64,000 bases of DNA. Origin: Streptomyces griseoruber. GTDB lineage: Bacteria > Actinomycetota > Actinomycetes > Streptomycetales > Streptomycetaceae. Shown piece by piece: positions 25,102 to 34,033 of this stretch (its first letter is position 1; each line of letters begins with the position of its first letter). The notes under the pieces are model-generated. The model was given only the letters and a program-made list of their open reading frames with translations, was not told where the DNA came from and searched no databases. Location of the stretch: the NCBI RefSeq assembly GCF_001514205.1, contig NZ_KQ948768.1:1-64000 (forward strand), read 5' to 3'. The translations under genes were made by a program, and so were the position numbers.

Positions 25102-25839
25102 TCAGCCGAGCAGGCGGGCCAGCCGCGCCGCCGCGCCGCCGATCGCGGCGACGAGTTCGTCCCGATCGTCCCGGGCCGCGGCGTGCGGCACGACCGCGCT
25201 GACCGCCGCCACGATGTCCCCGCGTGGGTCCCGCACCGGCGCGGCGACCTCCAGCACGTCCTCGTCGTACTCGCTCTCACACACCGCGACCCCTCGCGCG
25301 GCGTCGGCGGTGACCCGCAGCAGCAGATCCTCCACCGTCCGCGGCGCGTAAGGACCGCCCGCCCCGATGAAGTCCTCGCCGCCGAGGAGCCCGGTGATCC
25401 CCTCACGCGACTGGTCGAACAACAGCGCCCGTCCCGCTCCGGTGCACCACACCGGCGTCAGCCGCCCCGCCCGTGCCCAGGAGAACTCGGCCCAGGCCGC
25501 CAGTTCGGCCCGCACCGAGAGCACCATCGCTCCGCAGAGCACGTCCACGTAGGCGCACGCCCCGAACCGGATCACCAGCCGCCGCAGCAGCGCCCGGCTC
25601 TCCACTCCCCACGGACCGGCCTCAGCCGCGACGGCCAGCAGATCCGCCCCGGCACGGAACTCGTGCCCGTCCCGGGCCAGCACCCCGGAATCGACCAGAT
25701 CGCGCAGCAGCCGCGACGCCTGCCCCTTGTCCAGCCCGCTGTCCTCCGCCAGCCGGACCACACCAGGCCCTCCCCGGGGATCCAGCTCCCCGCGGACAAC
25801 CCGCTCCACCAGTCCGAGTCCTCGAGGCAGCGCCCCCAT
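25102..25839 (-). CDS. IclR-type regulator, second copy
   Basis: The 245-residue protein resembles IclR regulators: RGLGLVERVVRGELD...VVRLAEDSGLDKGQASRLLRDLVDSG forms the winged helix-turn-helix, and AGRALLFDQ...EYDEDVLEVAAPVRDPRGDIVAAVS is the effector domain. It is convergent with the first IclR gene, with only three bases between the stops. The ATG at 25839 is chosen; an upstream GTG region is possible. Its target is not obvious: upstream lie only gene remnants. Confidence 0.78.
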   Translation of the reverse strand: MGALPRGLGLVERVVRGELDPRGGPGVVRLAEDSGLDKGQASRLLRDLVDSGVLARDGHEFRAGADLLAVAAEAGPWGVESRALLRRLVIRFGACAYVDVLCGAMVLSVRAELAAWAEFSWARAGRLTPVWCTGAGRALLFDQSREGITGLLGGEDFIGAGGPYAPRTVEDLLLRVTADAARGVAVCESEYDEDVLEVAAPVRDPRGDIVAAVSAVVPHAAARDDRDELVAAIGGAAARLARLLG

Positions 25840-26074
25840 CACCACGTCCACCTGCCGGATGTTACAGACCCGGGGGAGAGCACCGGCACGACCCCTGAAC
25901 CGACCAGGCGCCTGGGGACCGCGAAGTAGGTTCGTCCGAAAGGCCCGGCTCTGGCCCTCGGCACTTGGCTCCGCGCGCAGGGCTACCCGCCCGGCCTCGA
26001 GCCGCCAGAGACACAGACGGTCTCCGAGGCACTGCCCGCCCGGCCCGCCGACCGGTTGGTCCGGCGCACCGGAC
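25840..26074. other. Gene-free stretch upstream of second IclR gene
   Basis: No recognisable gene is seen. The frames present are GC artefacts. The promoter of the leftward IclR gene should lie here. The far end runs into the CorA remnant. Confidence 0.35.
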
Positions 26075-26455
26075 AGCTGCGAGCGGACCGGCCACGACAT
26101 CGGCCGCATCTACCAGCTCAAGCGAGCTTGGTCAGGGAGATGTCCGCCTACTTCCTCGACGACCACCTCACCCAGGCCGCCCAGCGCGTCACGATCCATA
26201 CGGAACTCGTCGACCGCCCTGTCCATGGCGTTGGCCCAGACCGGCATCCAACAGAGCCACGACATGCGCCGCTTTCAGTGCCGCCGCCGCTCTGATCACT
26301 CTTCCCTTCACCCTCTACGGCCTCTACGGCCTCTACGGCGGGAACTTCGACCACATGCCCGGACTCCGCCGGAAGTTCGGCTACCTTCTCGTCCTGGGCG
26401 TCATCGTCCCGGCCTGCTTCCTCCTCCACGGCGGCTTCAAGCCAACAGCTGGCTG
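26075..26455 (+). pseudogene. CorA magnesium-transporter remnant
   Basis: Fragments in three frames together match the C-terminal half of CorA: GHDIGRIYQLKRA, then SAYFLDDHLTQAAQRV (the YFRDVxDHLTRV region), then QTGIQQSHDMRRF (QNxDMRKIS region), and SAAAALITLPF...NFDHMPGLRRKFGYLLVLGVI with the final HGGFKP. The conserved YGMN signature reads YGGN. Frameshifts and loss of the N-terminal domain show the gene is dead. Confidence 0.72.
26313..26339. repeat. Three tandem copies of CTCTACGGC
   Basis: Three perfect 9-bp units occur head to tail. In the CorA remnant they encode Leu-Tyr-Gly three times, exactly where the family has the pore-mouth YGMN motif, so they look like slippage expansion of the original codons. 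Confidence 0.8.
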
Positions 26456-26605
26456 TGCGTCCGGGCCTCGGCCTCAGTTTCTCCCGGGCTCCGCCGAGGC
26501 CGAGGCCGAGGGGGCCGACCCAGCCGATCCGGTGGAGTGGCGGACATGCTCGTCGGCGAGGTGACAGGTCAGGTCCCTGCCCCCCGGATGGGCGCCGGGA
26601 CCAAC

Positions 26606-26825
26606 GCGTGAGGAAACGGTGAGCGTCGAGAAGCACGCGGGCAGCGGCTCGGTGTCGGGCGTATTCGGTGCGGGTTTGGCCGTACTGCCTTCTGAAGGCG
26701 CGCATGAAGTGGCTGCTGTCGGCGATTTACCCGTGGGCCGCGAGTTCGGAGACGCTCAGCCGGCCGTGCGGTGAGCTGAGGGCGAGCAGGGCCGCGTCCA
26801 GCCGTCGCGGCCCCGGGTGCAACGG
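26606..26825 (-). pseudogene. AraC-family regulator C-terminal remnant
   Basis: On the minus strand the frame gives RRLDAALLALSSPHGRLSVSEL, then a TAA stop, then IADSSHFMRAFRRQYGQTRTEYARHR. This is the double helix-turn-helix C-terminus of AraC-type regulators (the SSHFxRxFRRxYGxTPxEYR pattern). The in-frame stop and loss of the N-terminal domain at the ABC transporter boundary show it is broken. Confidence 0.72.
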
Positions 26826-26842
26826 GTGGCTCGTCGACATGG

Positions 26843-28599
<1,757 letters not shown>

Positions 28600-28603
<4 letters not shown>

Positions 28604-29460
28604 CCGTCGGTCCTCCGCGTGAAGCGGGCCTGCGCCCGACGGCCTACGACGTTGACGGAGAGCGCGGTGAAGGTGATCGCCGCGCCGGGGAAGACGCCGA
28701 TCCACCAGGCCGTGGCGAGGAAGTTACGGCCTTCCGAGAGCATGGTTCCCCATTCGGGCGAGGGCGGTTGGGGGCCGAGCCCGAGGAAGCTGAGCCCGGA
28801 GGCGGCGATCAGGGACGAGCCGAACCCGACGGTGGCGAGAACGAGCAGCGGGCCGAGCGCGTTGGGCACGATGTGCCGTACGACGAGCAGGGGGCGGCGC
28901 AGACCGAGCACCGTGGCCGACTCGACGTACCCCGAGGTGCGCACCACCAGTGCCTCGGCCCGCACCAGACGGGCGTAGCCCGGGGAGAAGGCCACCGCGA
29001 TGGCGATCATCACGTTGAGGGTGCCGGGCCCGAGGATGGTCACGGCGAGCAGGCCGAGCAGGATCGGCGGGAGGGCGAGCAGCGCGTCCACCAGACGCAT
29101 CAGCGCCTGGTCGGTCCATCTGCCGCCGAGGGCTGCGGCCAGGCCCAGGACGGAACCGGCGGCCACGGCGAGGACCGTGGAGCCGAGGCCCAGCCACACC
29201 GAGGTGCGGGTGCCGTACAGGACACGGGCGAAGATGTCGCGGCCGAGCTGGTCGGTGCCGAACCAGTGCGCCGCGCCCGGCGCGGTGAGGGCGTGGACCG
29301 GGTCGGTGTCGACGGGTGAGGCGGAAGTGAACAGGCCGGGGAAGGCCGCCGCCAGGACGATCAGGGTGAGGACGGCCGCGGTCGCCACGTGCGCCGGGCG
29401 TACGGCGGTGCGGAGCCGGGGTCGCCGCCGTGGCGGGGCGGCGACGGTGAGGGTGGTCAT
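28600..29460 (-). CDS. Dipeptide-type ABC permease (DppC-like)
   Basis: The 286-residue permease of the OppC/DppC type has the N-terminal signature region (APGAAHWFGTDQLGRDIFARVLYGTRTS) and the EAA loop (VESATVLGLRRPLLVVRHIVPNALGP). It pairs with the DppB-like permease from which it is separated by 57 bases. Confidence 0.9.
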
Positions 29461-29517
29461 GGGGTGGCGGCCTTTCTCGCCCGGGGCGCCGAACGCCCGG
29501 ATGCCCGGGGGGACATG

Positions 29518-30456
29518 TCAACGGGTCCTGAGGCGGGGGTCGATGACGAGGTAGAGCAGGTCGATCACGGTGGACAGGACGACGAAGACCAGGGCGGACA
29601 GCAGGACGAGGCCGATCACCAGGGGGATGTCCTTGTTGGTGGCGGCCTGAAGGGTGAGCGCGCCGATGCCCGGGCGGCCGAAGACCGTCTCGACCAGGAC
29701 CGCGCCGCCGAGCAGCGACCCGGTGAGCCAGCCGGTGAGGGTGACCAGGGGGATCGCGGCGTGGCGCAGCGCGTGCCGGAGCCGTACGGCGGTGTCGCTG
29801 AGTCCCCGGGCCCGGGCGGTCACCACGAACGGCTGCGCGAGGGCGGCTTCGAGGCCCTCGCGCAGCACTTGGGCCAGTACCCCCGCCAACGACAGTGCGA
29901 GGGTGACGGCGGGCAGGACGAGGGAGGCGAAGTCCTGTGCTCCGGCCACCGGGAAGATCCGCAGCTGGAAGGAGAACGCGGTCAGCAGCAGGATGCCCGT
30001 CCAGTAGGCCGGGGTGGACGCGGCGAGGAGTTCGGCGAGGGAGGCGGCGGCGCGCAGGGCCGGGTGGCGTCCGGCGGTGGCCGCCGCCAGTGCGACGGCC
30101 CCGGTGACCGCCAGGAGCAGGGCGAACAGGGCGAGTTGGACGGTGGGCCAGAGCTGGTCGCCGATCAGGTCCGTCACCGGACGCTGGAGCTGGTACGACT
30201 CGCCGAGGTTCCCGCCCAGCAGGTTGCCGAGGTAGTGCAGGTACTGCTCGGCCGGCGAGCGGTCGAGGCCGTACTCGTGGGTGATCTCGGCGCGAATCTC
30301 CGGGCTCGCGGCATTGCCTGGTCCGAGCATGACGGCCACCGGGTCGCCGGGGATGAGCTGGAGTGTCAGGAAGGCCAGGGTCGCCGCGCCGGAGAGCACG
30401 GCCAGCGCGGCGACCAGGCGTTTGACGATCGCCCTGAGCAGTGCGGGCAGGCTCAC
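29518..30456 (-). CDS. Dipeptide-type ABC permease (DppB-like)
   Basis: The 312-residue permease of the OppB/DppB type has the LQLIPGDPVAVMLG segment and the EAA loop (VVTARARGLSDTAVRLRHALRHAAIPLVT), then GAVLVETVFGRPGIG. The GTG start at 30456 overlaps the binding-protein stop as GTGA. Confidence 0.9.
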   Translation of the reverse strand: MSLPALLRAIVKRLVAALAVLSGAATLAFLTLQLIPGDPVAVMLGPGNAASPEIRAEITHEYGLDRSPAEQYLHYLGNLLGGNLGESYQLQRPVTDLIGDQLWPTVQLALFALLLAVTGAVALAAATAGRHPALRAAASLAELLAASTPAYWTGILLLTAFSFQLRIFPVAGAQDFASLVLPAVTLALSLAGVLAQVLREGLEAALAQPFVVTARARGLSDTAVRLRHALRHAAIPLVTLTGWLTGSLLGGAVLVETVFGRPGIGALTLQAATNKDIPLVIGLVLLSALVFVVLSTVIDLLYLVIDPRLRTR

Positions 30457-32105
30457 TTGCCGATCCAGGTGTCGTAGAAGTTCGCCCAGGTGTTCGGGTC
30501 GGTCTTCAGGCCGTGGACGTCGGAGGCGACGCCGACGACGGCGGTGCGCACATAGAGCGGGACCTCCAACGCCAGGTCGATGGCGCGCTGCTGGGTCTTG
30601 GCGTAGAGGTCCTGGCGGGTGTTCTTGTCCAGGGTGGTCTGCGCCTGGTCGGTCCACTTGTCGAGGTCGGCGTCCTTGTAGAAGGTCGCGTTCTGGCCGC
30701 CCTCGCGGGGGTCGCTGGAGCTGTTGAAGTACAGGCGCAGCACGTCGGGGTCGAAGCGTGCCCAGCTGTAGTCGGCGATGCCCTCCTGGCCGCCGTAGAC
30801 CTTGGCGATGTAGGTGCCGATGTCGAGGCGGGGGCGCTTGATCTCGATGCCGAGCTTCTTCAGGTCGGCCTGGATGGCCTGGCCGAGGGTGTCGCGCTGT
30901 TCGCGGATGTACTCCTGCGGCATGAGCGGCCATTCGATGCTCAGGCGCTTGCCGCTCTTGGTGCGGTATCCGTCGGAGTCACGGCCGGTCCAGCCGGCCT
31001 CGTCCAGCGACTTGGCGGCGAGGGTGGGGTCGTACGTCCAGGTGTTCTCAAGGGCCTTGTCGTAGTACGGCGTTGTCGGCGAGATGGGGCCCCAGGCGCG
31101 CTTGTAGACGCCGAAGTACACGCTCTTGACGGCGGTGTCGATGTCGATGCCGCGCAGGACGGCCCTGCGGACGCGGATGTCGTCGAGAGGCTTCTGGGTG
31201 GTGTTCAGGACGAGCGCGTAGTTGGCTCCGGGCGCGTCGGTGGTGAGGACCTGCAGCTGCGAGTTCGCCTTGACGGTCTTGACGTCGGCGGGCGGGATGG
31301 GGTCGGCCACCTGGACCTGGCCGCTGGTGAGGGCGCCGACACGGGTGGCGTCCTGGGACAGGAAGCGGATGGTGAGCTTGTCCAGGTAGGCGGGGCCGGT
31401 GTGGGCGGCGGTCGAAGGGGCCCATTTGTAGGCGGGGTTGCGGGTCAGGGTGACGCTCTGCCCCTTGGTGTAGCTGGTGAACTCGAAGGGGCCGGTGCCC
31501 ACGGCGGCGGCGCCGCCCGCGCTGAGCTTGCTGCCGTACTTCTTGATGGCGGCCGGCGAGTAGAACCCGAGGTAGGGGGTGCTGGCGGCTTGGAGGAAGG
31601 ACGCGACGGGGGCCGAGAAGTGGACCTCGACGGTGCGGGCGTCGACGACGGTCGTACCGGTGTAGGGGCCCAGGAGGCTGGAGGCGTACTGGGACTTGGT
31701 CGACTTGTTGACGATCCGGTCGAAGTTGATTTTGACCGCCTCGGCGTCGAAGGCGGTGCCGTCCGTGAACTTCACGTCGTCGCGCAGGTGGAAGGTGTAG
31801 GTCTTCAGGTCCTTGGACGCCGACCACTTGGTGGCGAGCCAGGGGTGGAACTCGCCCTTGGAGTCCTGGTGGACGAGCGAGTCGAAGACGTTGCGCTGGA
31901 TGGCGCCGGTGATGTCCTGCGGGCTGGCGTGGATGTCGAAGGACACCGGCTCGGTGTCCACGGCGTAGGTCAACGAGCCGCCGCTCACCGGCGTTGCGGT
32001 GGCGCCGGCCGCCGCGCCGTCGGTGTCGCCGGCACCGGAGCATGCCCCGAGGAACAGTGAACCGGCGGCGGCCAGGACGAGGGCTCTGGAGCGGTTGACG
32101 GGCAT
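30453..32105 (-). CDS. Family 5 peptide-binding lipoprotein
   Basis: The 550-residue solute-binding protein family 5 member has a signal peptide and lipobox FLGACS, a short linker and the family pattern (LTYAVDTEPVSFDIHASPQD, TYTFHLRDDVKFTDGTAFDAEAV, VRRAVLRGIDID). It binds oligopeptides, nickel chelates or other small ligands for the importer encoded with it. A GGAG ribosome site precedes the ATG. The region upstream carries a TTAATT element and three 11-bp repeats shared with the PKS promoter region, which suggests joint control with the polyketide genes. Confidence 0.88.
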   Translation of the reverse strand: MPVNRSRALVLAAAGSLFLGACSGAGDTDGAAAGATATPVSGGSLTYAVDTEPVSFDIHASPQDITGAIQRNVFDSLVHQDSKGEFHPWLATKWSASKDLKTYTFHLRDDVKFTDGTAFDAEAVKINFDRIVNKSTKSQYASSLLGPYTGTTVVDARTVEVHFSAPVASFLQAASTPYLGFYSPAAIKKYGSKLSAGGAAAVGTGPFEFTSYTKGQSVTLTRNPAYKWAPSTAAHTGPAYLDKLTIRFLSQDATRVGALTSGQVQVADPIPPADVKTVKANSQLQVLTTDAPGANYALVLNTTQKPLDDIRVRRAVLRGIDIDTAVKSVYFGVYKRAWGPISPTTPYYDKALENTWTYDPTLAAKSLDEAGWTGRDSDGYRTKSGKRLSIEWPLMPQEYIREQRDTLGQAIQADLKKLGIEIKRPRLDIGTYIAKVYGGQEGIADYSWARFDPDVLRLYFNSSSDPREGGQNATFYKDADLDKWTDQAQTTLDKNTRQDLYAKTQQRAIDLALEVPLYVRTAVVGVASDVHGLKTDPNTWANFYDTWIGK

Positions 32106-32182
32106 GTGGGAACTCCGGTGTGTTGCGGGCGGGAAGGGCGGCGTACGGCCGACCGGCTGATGACGTGGGGGAATGCCACGAA

Positions 32183-32188
32183 ATTAAC
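32183..32188 (-). promoter_or_regulatory. Possible -10 element for ABC transporter operon
   Basis: Read on the minus strand, TTAATT stands out in GC-rich surroundings about 78 bases upstream of the binding-protein start and about 20 bases downstream of the 11-bp repeat array, a position compatible with activator-dependent transcription. Confidence 0.4.
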
Positions 32189-32208
32189 CGGGGTGCGCGG
32201 GCCGCACG

Positions 32209-32241
32209 CCCCTACCGGACCCCTACTGGACCCGTACCGGG
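32209..32241. promoter_or_regulatory. Three tandem 11-bp repeats, copy 1 of shared motif
   Basis: CCCCTACCGGA (32209-32219), CCCCTACTGGA (32220-32230) and CCCGTACCGGG (32231-32241) are contiguous. The same core occurs as three tandem 11-mers upstream of the loading-module PKS gene. The array overlaps the end of the SnoaL-fold gene (its stop lies in the second unit) and sits upstream of the peptide ABC operon. An 11-bp period places repeats on one face of DNA, as in SARP and other direct-repeat binding activators. Confidence 0.65.
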
Positions 32242-32639
32242 TACCGGGGTACCGAGCGCCGGTGCGCGATGCGCCACCCCTTGGGGGTGCGGACGAGTAC
32301 GTCGAGGTAGTCACCGTTGTGCGCGCTGCCGTCGGGGAGCAGCGCGAGGTAGCGGCTGCGGGCGCGCACGGTGCCGTAGGGGTCGGTGGGGTCGACGGTG
32401 AAGACCGTGTCCAGGGTGTGGTGGTCGGGGGATTGCGCCCCCAGGCTCCGGTTGAACTCCCTGATGGCTTCGAGGCCGTGGAACTCGCGCCCCGGTCCGG
32501 CCAGGATGATGACGCCGTCCTCGGTGAACACCTCCGCAAGACCGTCGAGGTCGCCGTTGTCGAAGACGTGAGCGAACAGAGAGAGCAGGTGCCGGAGTTC
32601 GGCGAGGTCGTCGTGACTGAGACCGGCAGGAAGGGACAT
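32223..32639 (-). CDS. SnoaL-like (NTF2-fold) protein
   Basis: The 138-residue protein has the SnoaL/NTF2-fold pattern (LSLFAHVFDNGDLDGLAEVFTEDG, then GLEAIREFNR, and RYLALLPDG...DYLDVLVRTPKGWRIAHRRS). This fold serves as dehydratase, isomerase or cyclase in polyketide tailoring. The ATG at 32639 is preferred because GGAG lies seven bases upstream; an ATG at 32651 is in frame. Two SnoaL-fold genes follow the SDR gene in the PKS transcription unit, suggesting post-PKS steps. The substrate is unknown. Confidence 0.75.
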   Translation of the reverse strand: MSLPAGLSHDDLAELRHLLSLFAHVFDNGDLDGLAEVFTEDGVIILAGPGREFHGLEAIREFNRSLGAQSPDHHTLDTVFTVDPTDPYGTVRARSRYLALLPDGSAHNGDYLDVLVRTPKGWRIAHRRSVPRYPVRVQ

Positions 32640-32728
32640 GAGAAGCTCCAAGGAGAACGGGCGCTGCCCGGCCCGTGAACGGGCGGCCGGGCAGCGGATT
32701 TGTCGGGGTCAGCGCGTCGCCGAAGGCG

Positions 32729-33181
32729 TCACAGGTGTACGTCGGCGAGCTGCTGGATGATGCCGAGGCGGTCCGGCAGCACGTTGTAGCGGACGACCTG
32801 TCCGTCGCGGATGGTCAGCCAGCTGATGCTGTGCCCGGTGAAGGGCTTGCCGGTGGCGGGCACGCCGAAGATGTTCCCGGTGTGCAGGCCCTCGATCTTC
32901 CAGAACACGATCACCCGGTCGCCCTCGGCGAGCAGGTCGGAGACGGTGACGTGGACGTCCTTGACGTTCTCCCACAGCCACTTGGCGTGTTCGCGGAAGT
33001 CCTCGCGGGTGCCGGTGCCGCCGACGCCGACCCGTGTCTCGTCGGCGGCGTCCGCGGCGACGATCTCGTCCAGGGTGTCGAGGCTGCGTCCGTCGACGAA
33101 CTCCTCGAAGTAGCGCCGGGCGACGGTCTTGTTGCGTTCGATCTCGTTCTCGAAGTCGAAGTTGTTGTGGGTGGTGCTCAC
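32729..33181 (-). CDS. SnoaL-like polyketide cyclase-type protein
   Basis: The 150-residue protein fits the SnoaL/ester-cyclase subgroup (NKTVARRYFEEFVDG, GTREDFREHAKWLWE, GNIFGVPATGKPFTGHSI, GQVVRYNVLPDRLGIIQQL). Relatives include aldol cyclases of aromatic polyketide pathways and members acting on other scaffolds. The GTG start lies 25 bases after the SDR stop in the PKS operon. A role in cyclising or dehydrating the released chain is inference. Confidence 0.78.
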   Translation of the reverse strand: MSTTHNNFDFENEIERNKTVARRYFEEFVDGRSLDTLDEIVAADAADETRVGVGGTGTREDFREHAKWLWENVKDVHVTVSDLLAEGDRVIVFWKIEGLHTGNIFGVPATGKPFTGHSISWLTIRDGQVVRYNVLPDRLGIIQQLADVHL

Positions 33182-33206
33182 TTGGTGCCTGCTCTCTCTC
33201 GGTGGG

Positions 33207-33995
33207 TCAGTGGGCTGCGGGTGCGGGCGGCGGGGGCAGGATGCCTCCGTTGGCGCTCAGTCCGCCGTCGACCGGGACGGTCACCCCGGTCACGTAGGAG
33301 GCGGCGGGCGAGGTCAGGAACCAGATGACCTCGGCCTGTTCCCGGGGGTCGGACCAGCGGTGGGCCGGGATGCGGCCGGTGATGAATGCGGAGAAGTCGG
33401 GGTCGGCGATCTGGCCGGCCGTCAGCGCGGTGGCCGTACCGCCGGGGGCGATGGCGTTGACGCGGATGTTCTGGGCGGCGTAGTCGATGGCGGTGGCCCG
33501 CACGAGGTTGATGACGGCGGCCTTGGTGGCGTTGTAGCCCCAGGTTCCGGGGTCGCCGCGCAGCCCGGAGACGGACGAGGTCGCCACGATCGAGCCGCCG
33601 CCCGAGGCACGCAGTGCGGGCACGGCGGACCGGATACCGAGCACGACGGAGCGCACGTTGACGGCGAACAGCCGGTCGAAGCGCTCGATCGCGCCGGGTG
33701 CCTCCAGCGGACCGGCCCCGCCGATGCCCGCGTTCAGCACGGCCGCGTCGAGCCGCCCGAAGCGCTCCAGGGCCAGCTCCACGGCGGCGGTGTTGGTGGA
33801 TTCCTCGGCGACGTCGCCGAGGAGGGTGGCCACGCCGTCCAGGGTGCCCAGCTTGGCCAGCCCCTCCTCCTGTACGTCCACGGCGACCACCCGGTGACCG
33901 CGTTCGGCGAAGAGACGCGCGGTGGCCTCCCCGATTCCGGACGCGGCCCCGGTGACCAGCGTGACCGGCGCCGCGGGTGCGGCTTGTGACGTCAT
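33207..33995 (-). CDS. Short-chain dehydrogenase/reductase
   Basis: The 262-residue classical SDR has the dinucleotide motif TGAASGIG (15-22), NAG (88-90), catalytic Ser near 140-141 (ATSSVSG), Tyr154 and Lys158 (GYNATKAA), and the C-terminal VPVDGGLSANGG. It reduces or oxidises a carbonyl/alcohol with NAD(P). It lies 38 bases downstream of the thioesterase-bearing PKS gene, so a tailoring step on the polyketide, for example at the module-4 ketone or the C9 alcohol, is plausible. Upstream in-frame residues overlap the PKS end and are not used. Confidence 0.85.
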   Translation of the reverse strand: MTSQAAPAAPVTLVTGAASGIGEATARLFAERGHRVVAVDVQEEGLAKLGTLDGVATLLGDVAEESTNTAAVELALERFGRLDAAVLNAGIGGAGPLEAPGAIERFDRLFAVNVRSVVLGIRSAVPALRASGGGSIVATSSVSGLRGDPGTWGYNATKAAVINLVRATAIDYAAQNIRVNAIAPGGTATALTAGQIADPDFSAFITGRIPAHRWSDPREQAEVIWFLTSPAASYVTGVTVPVDGGLSANGGILPPPPAPAAH

Positions 33996-34033
33996 CGTCG
34001 ACTCCTTCGTGCTGCGGGTGGGTTGGCGGCTGC

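Noticed and set aside
26148..26705. A 185-codon minus-strand open frame read as a whole protein
   Set aside because: Only its first ~35 codons match an AraC tail; the remainder is antisense to the CorA remnant.
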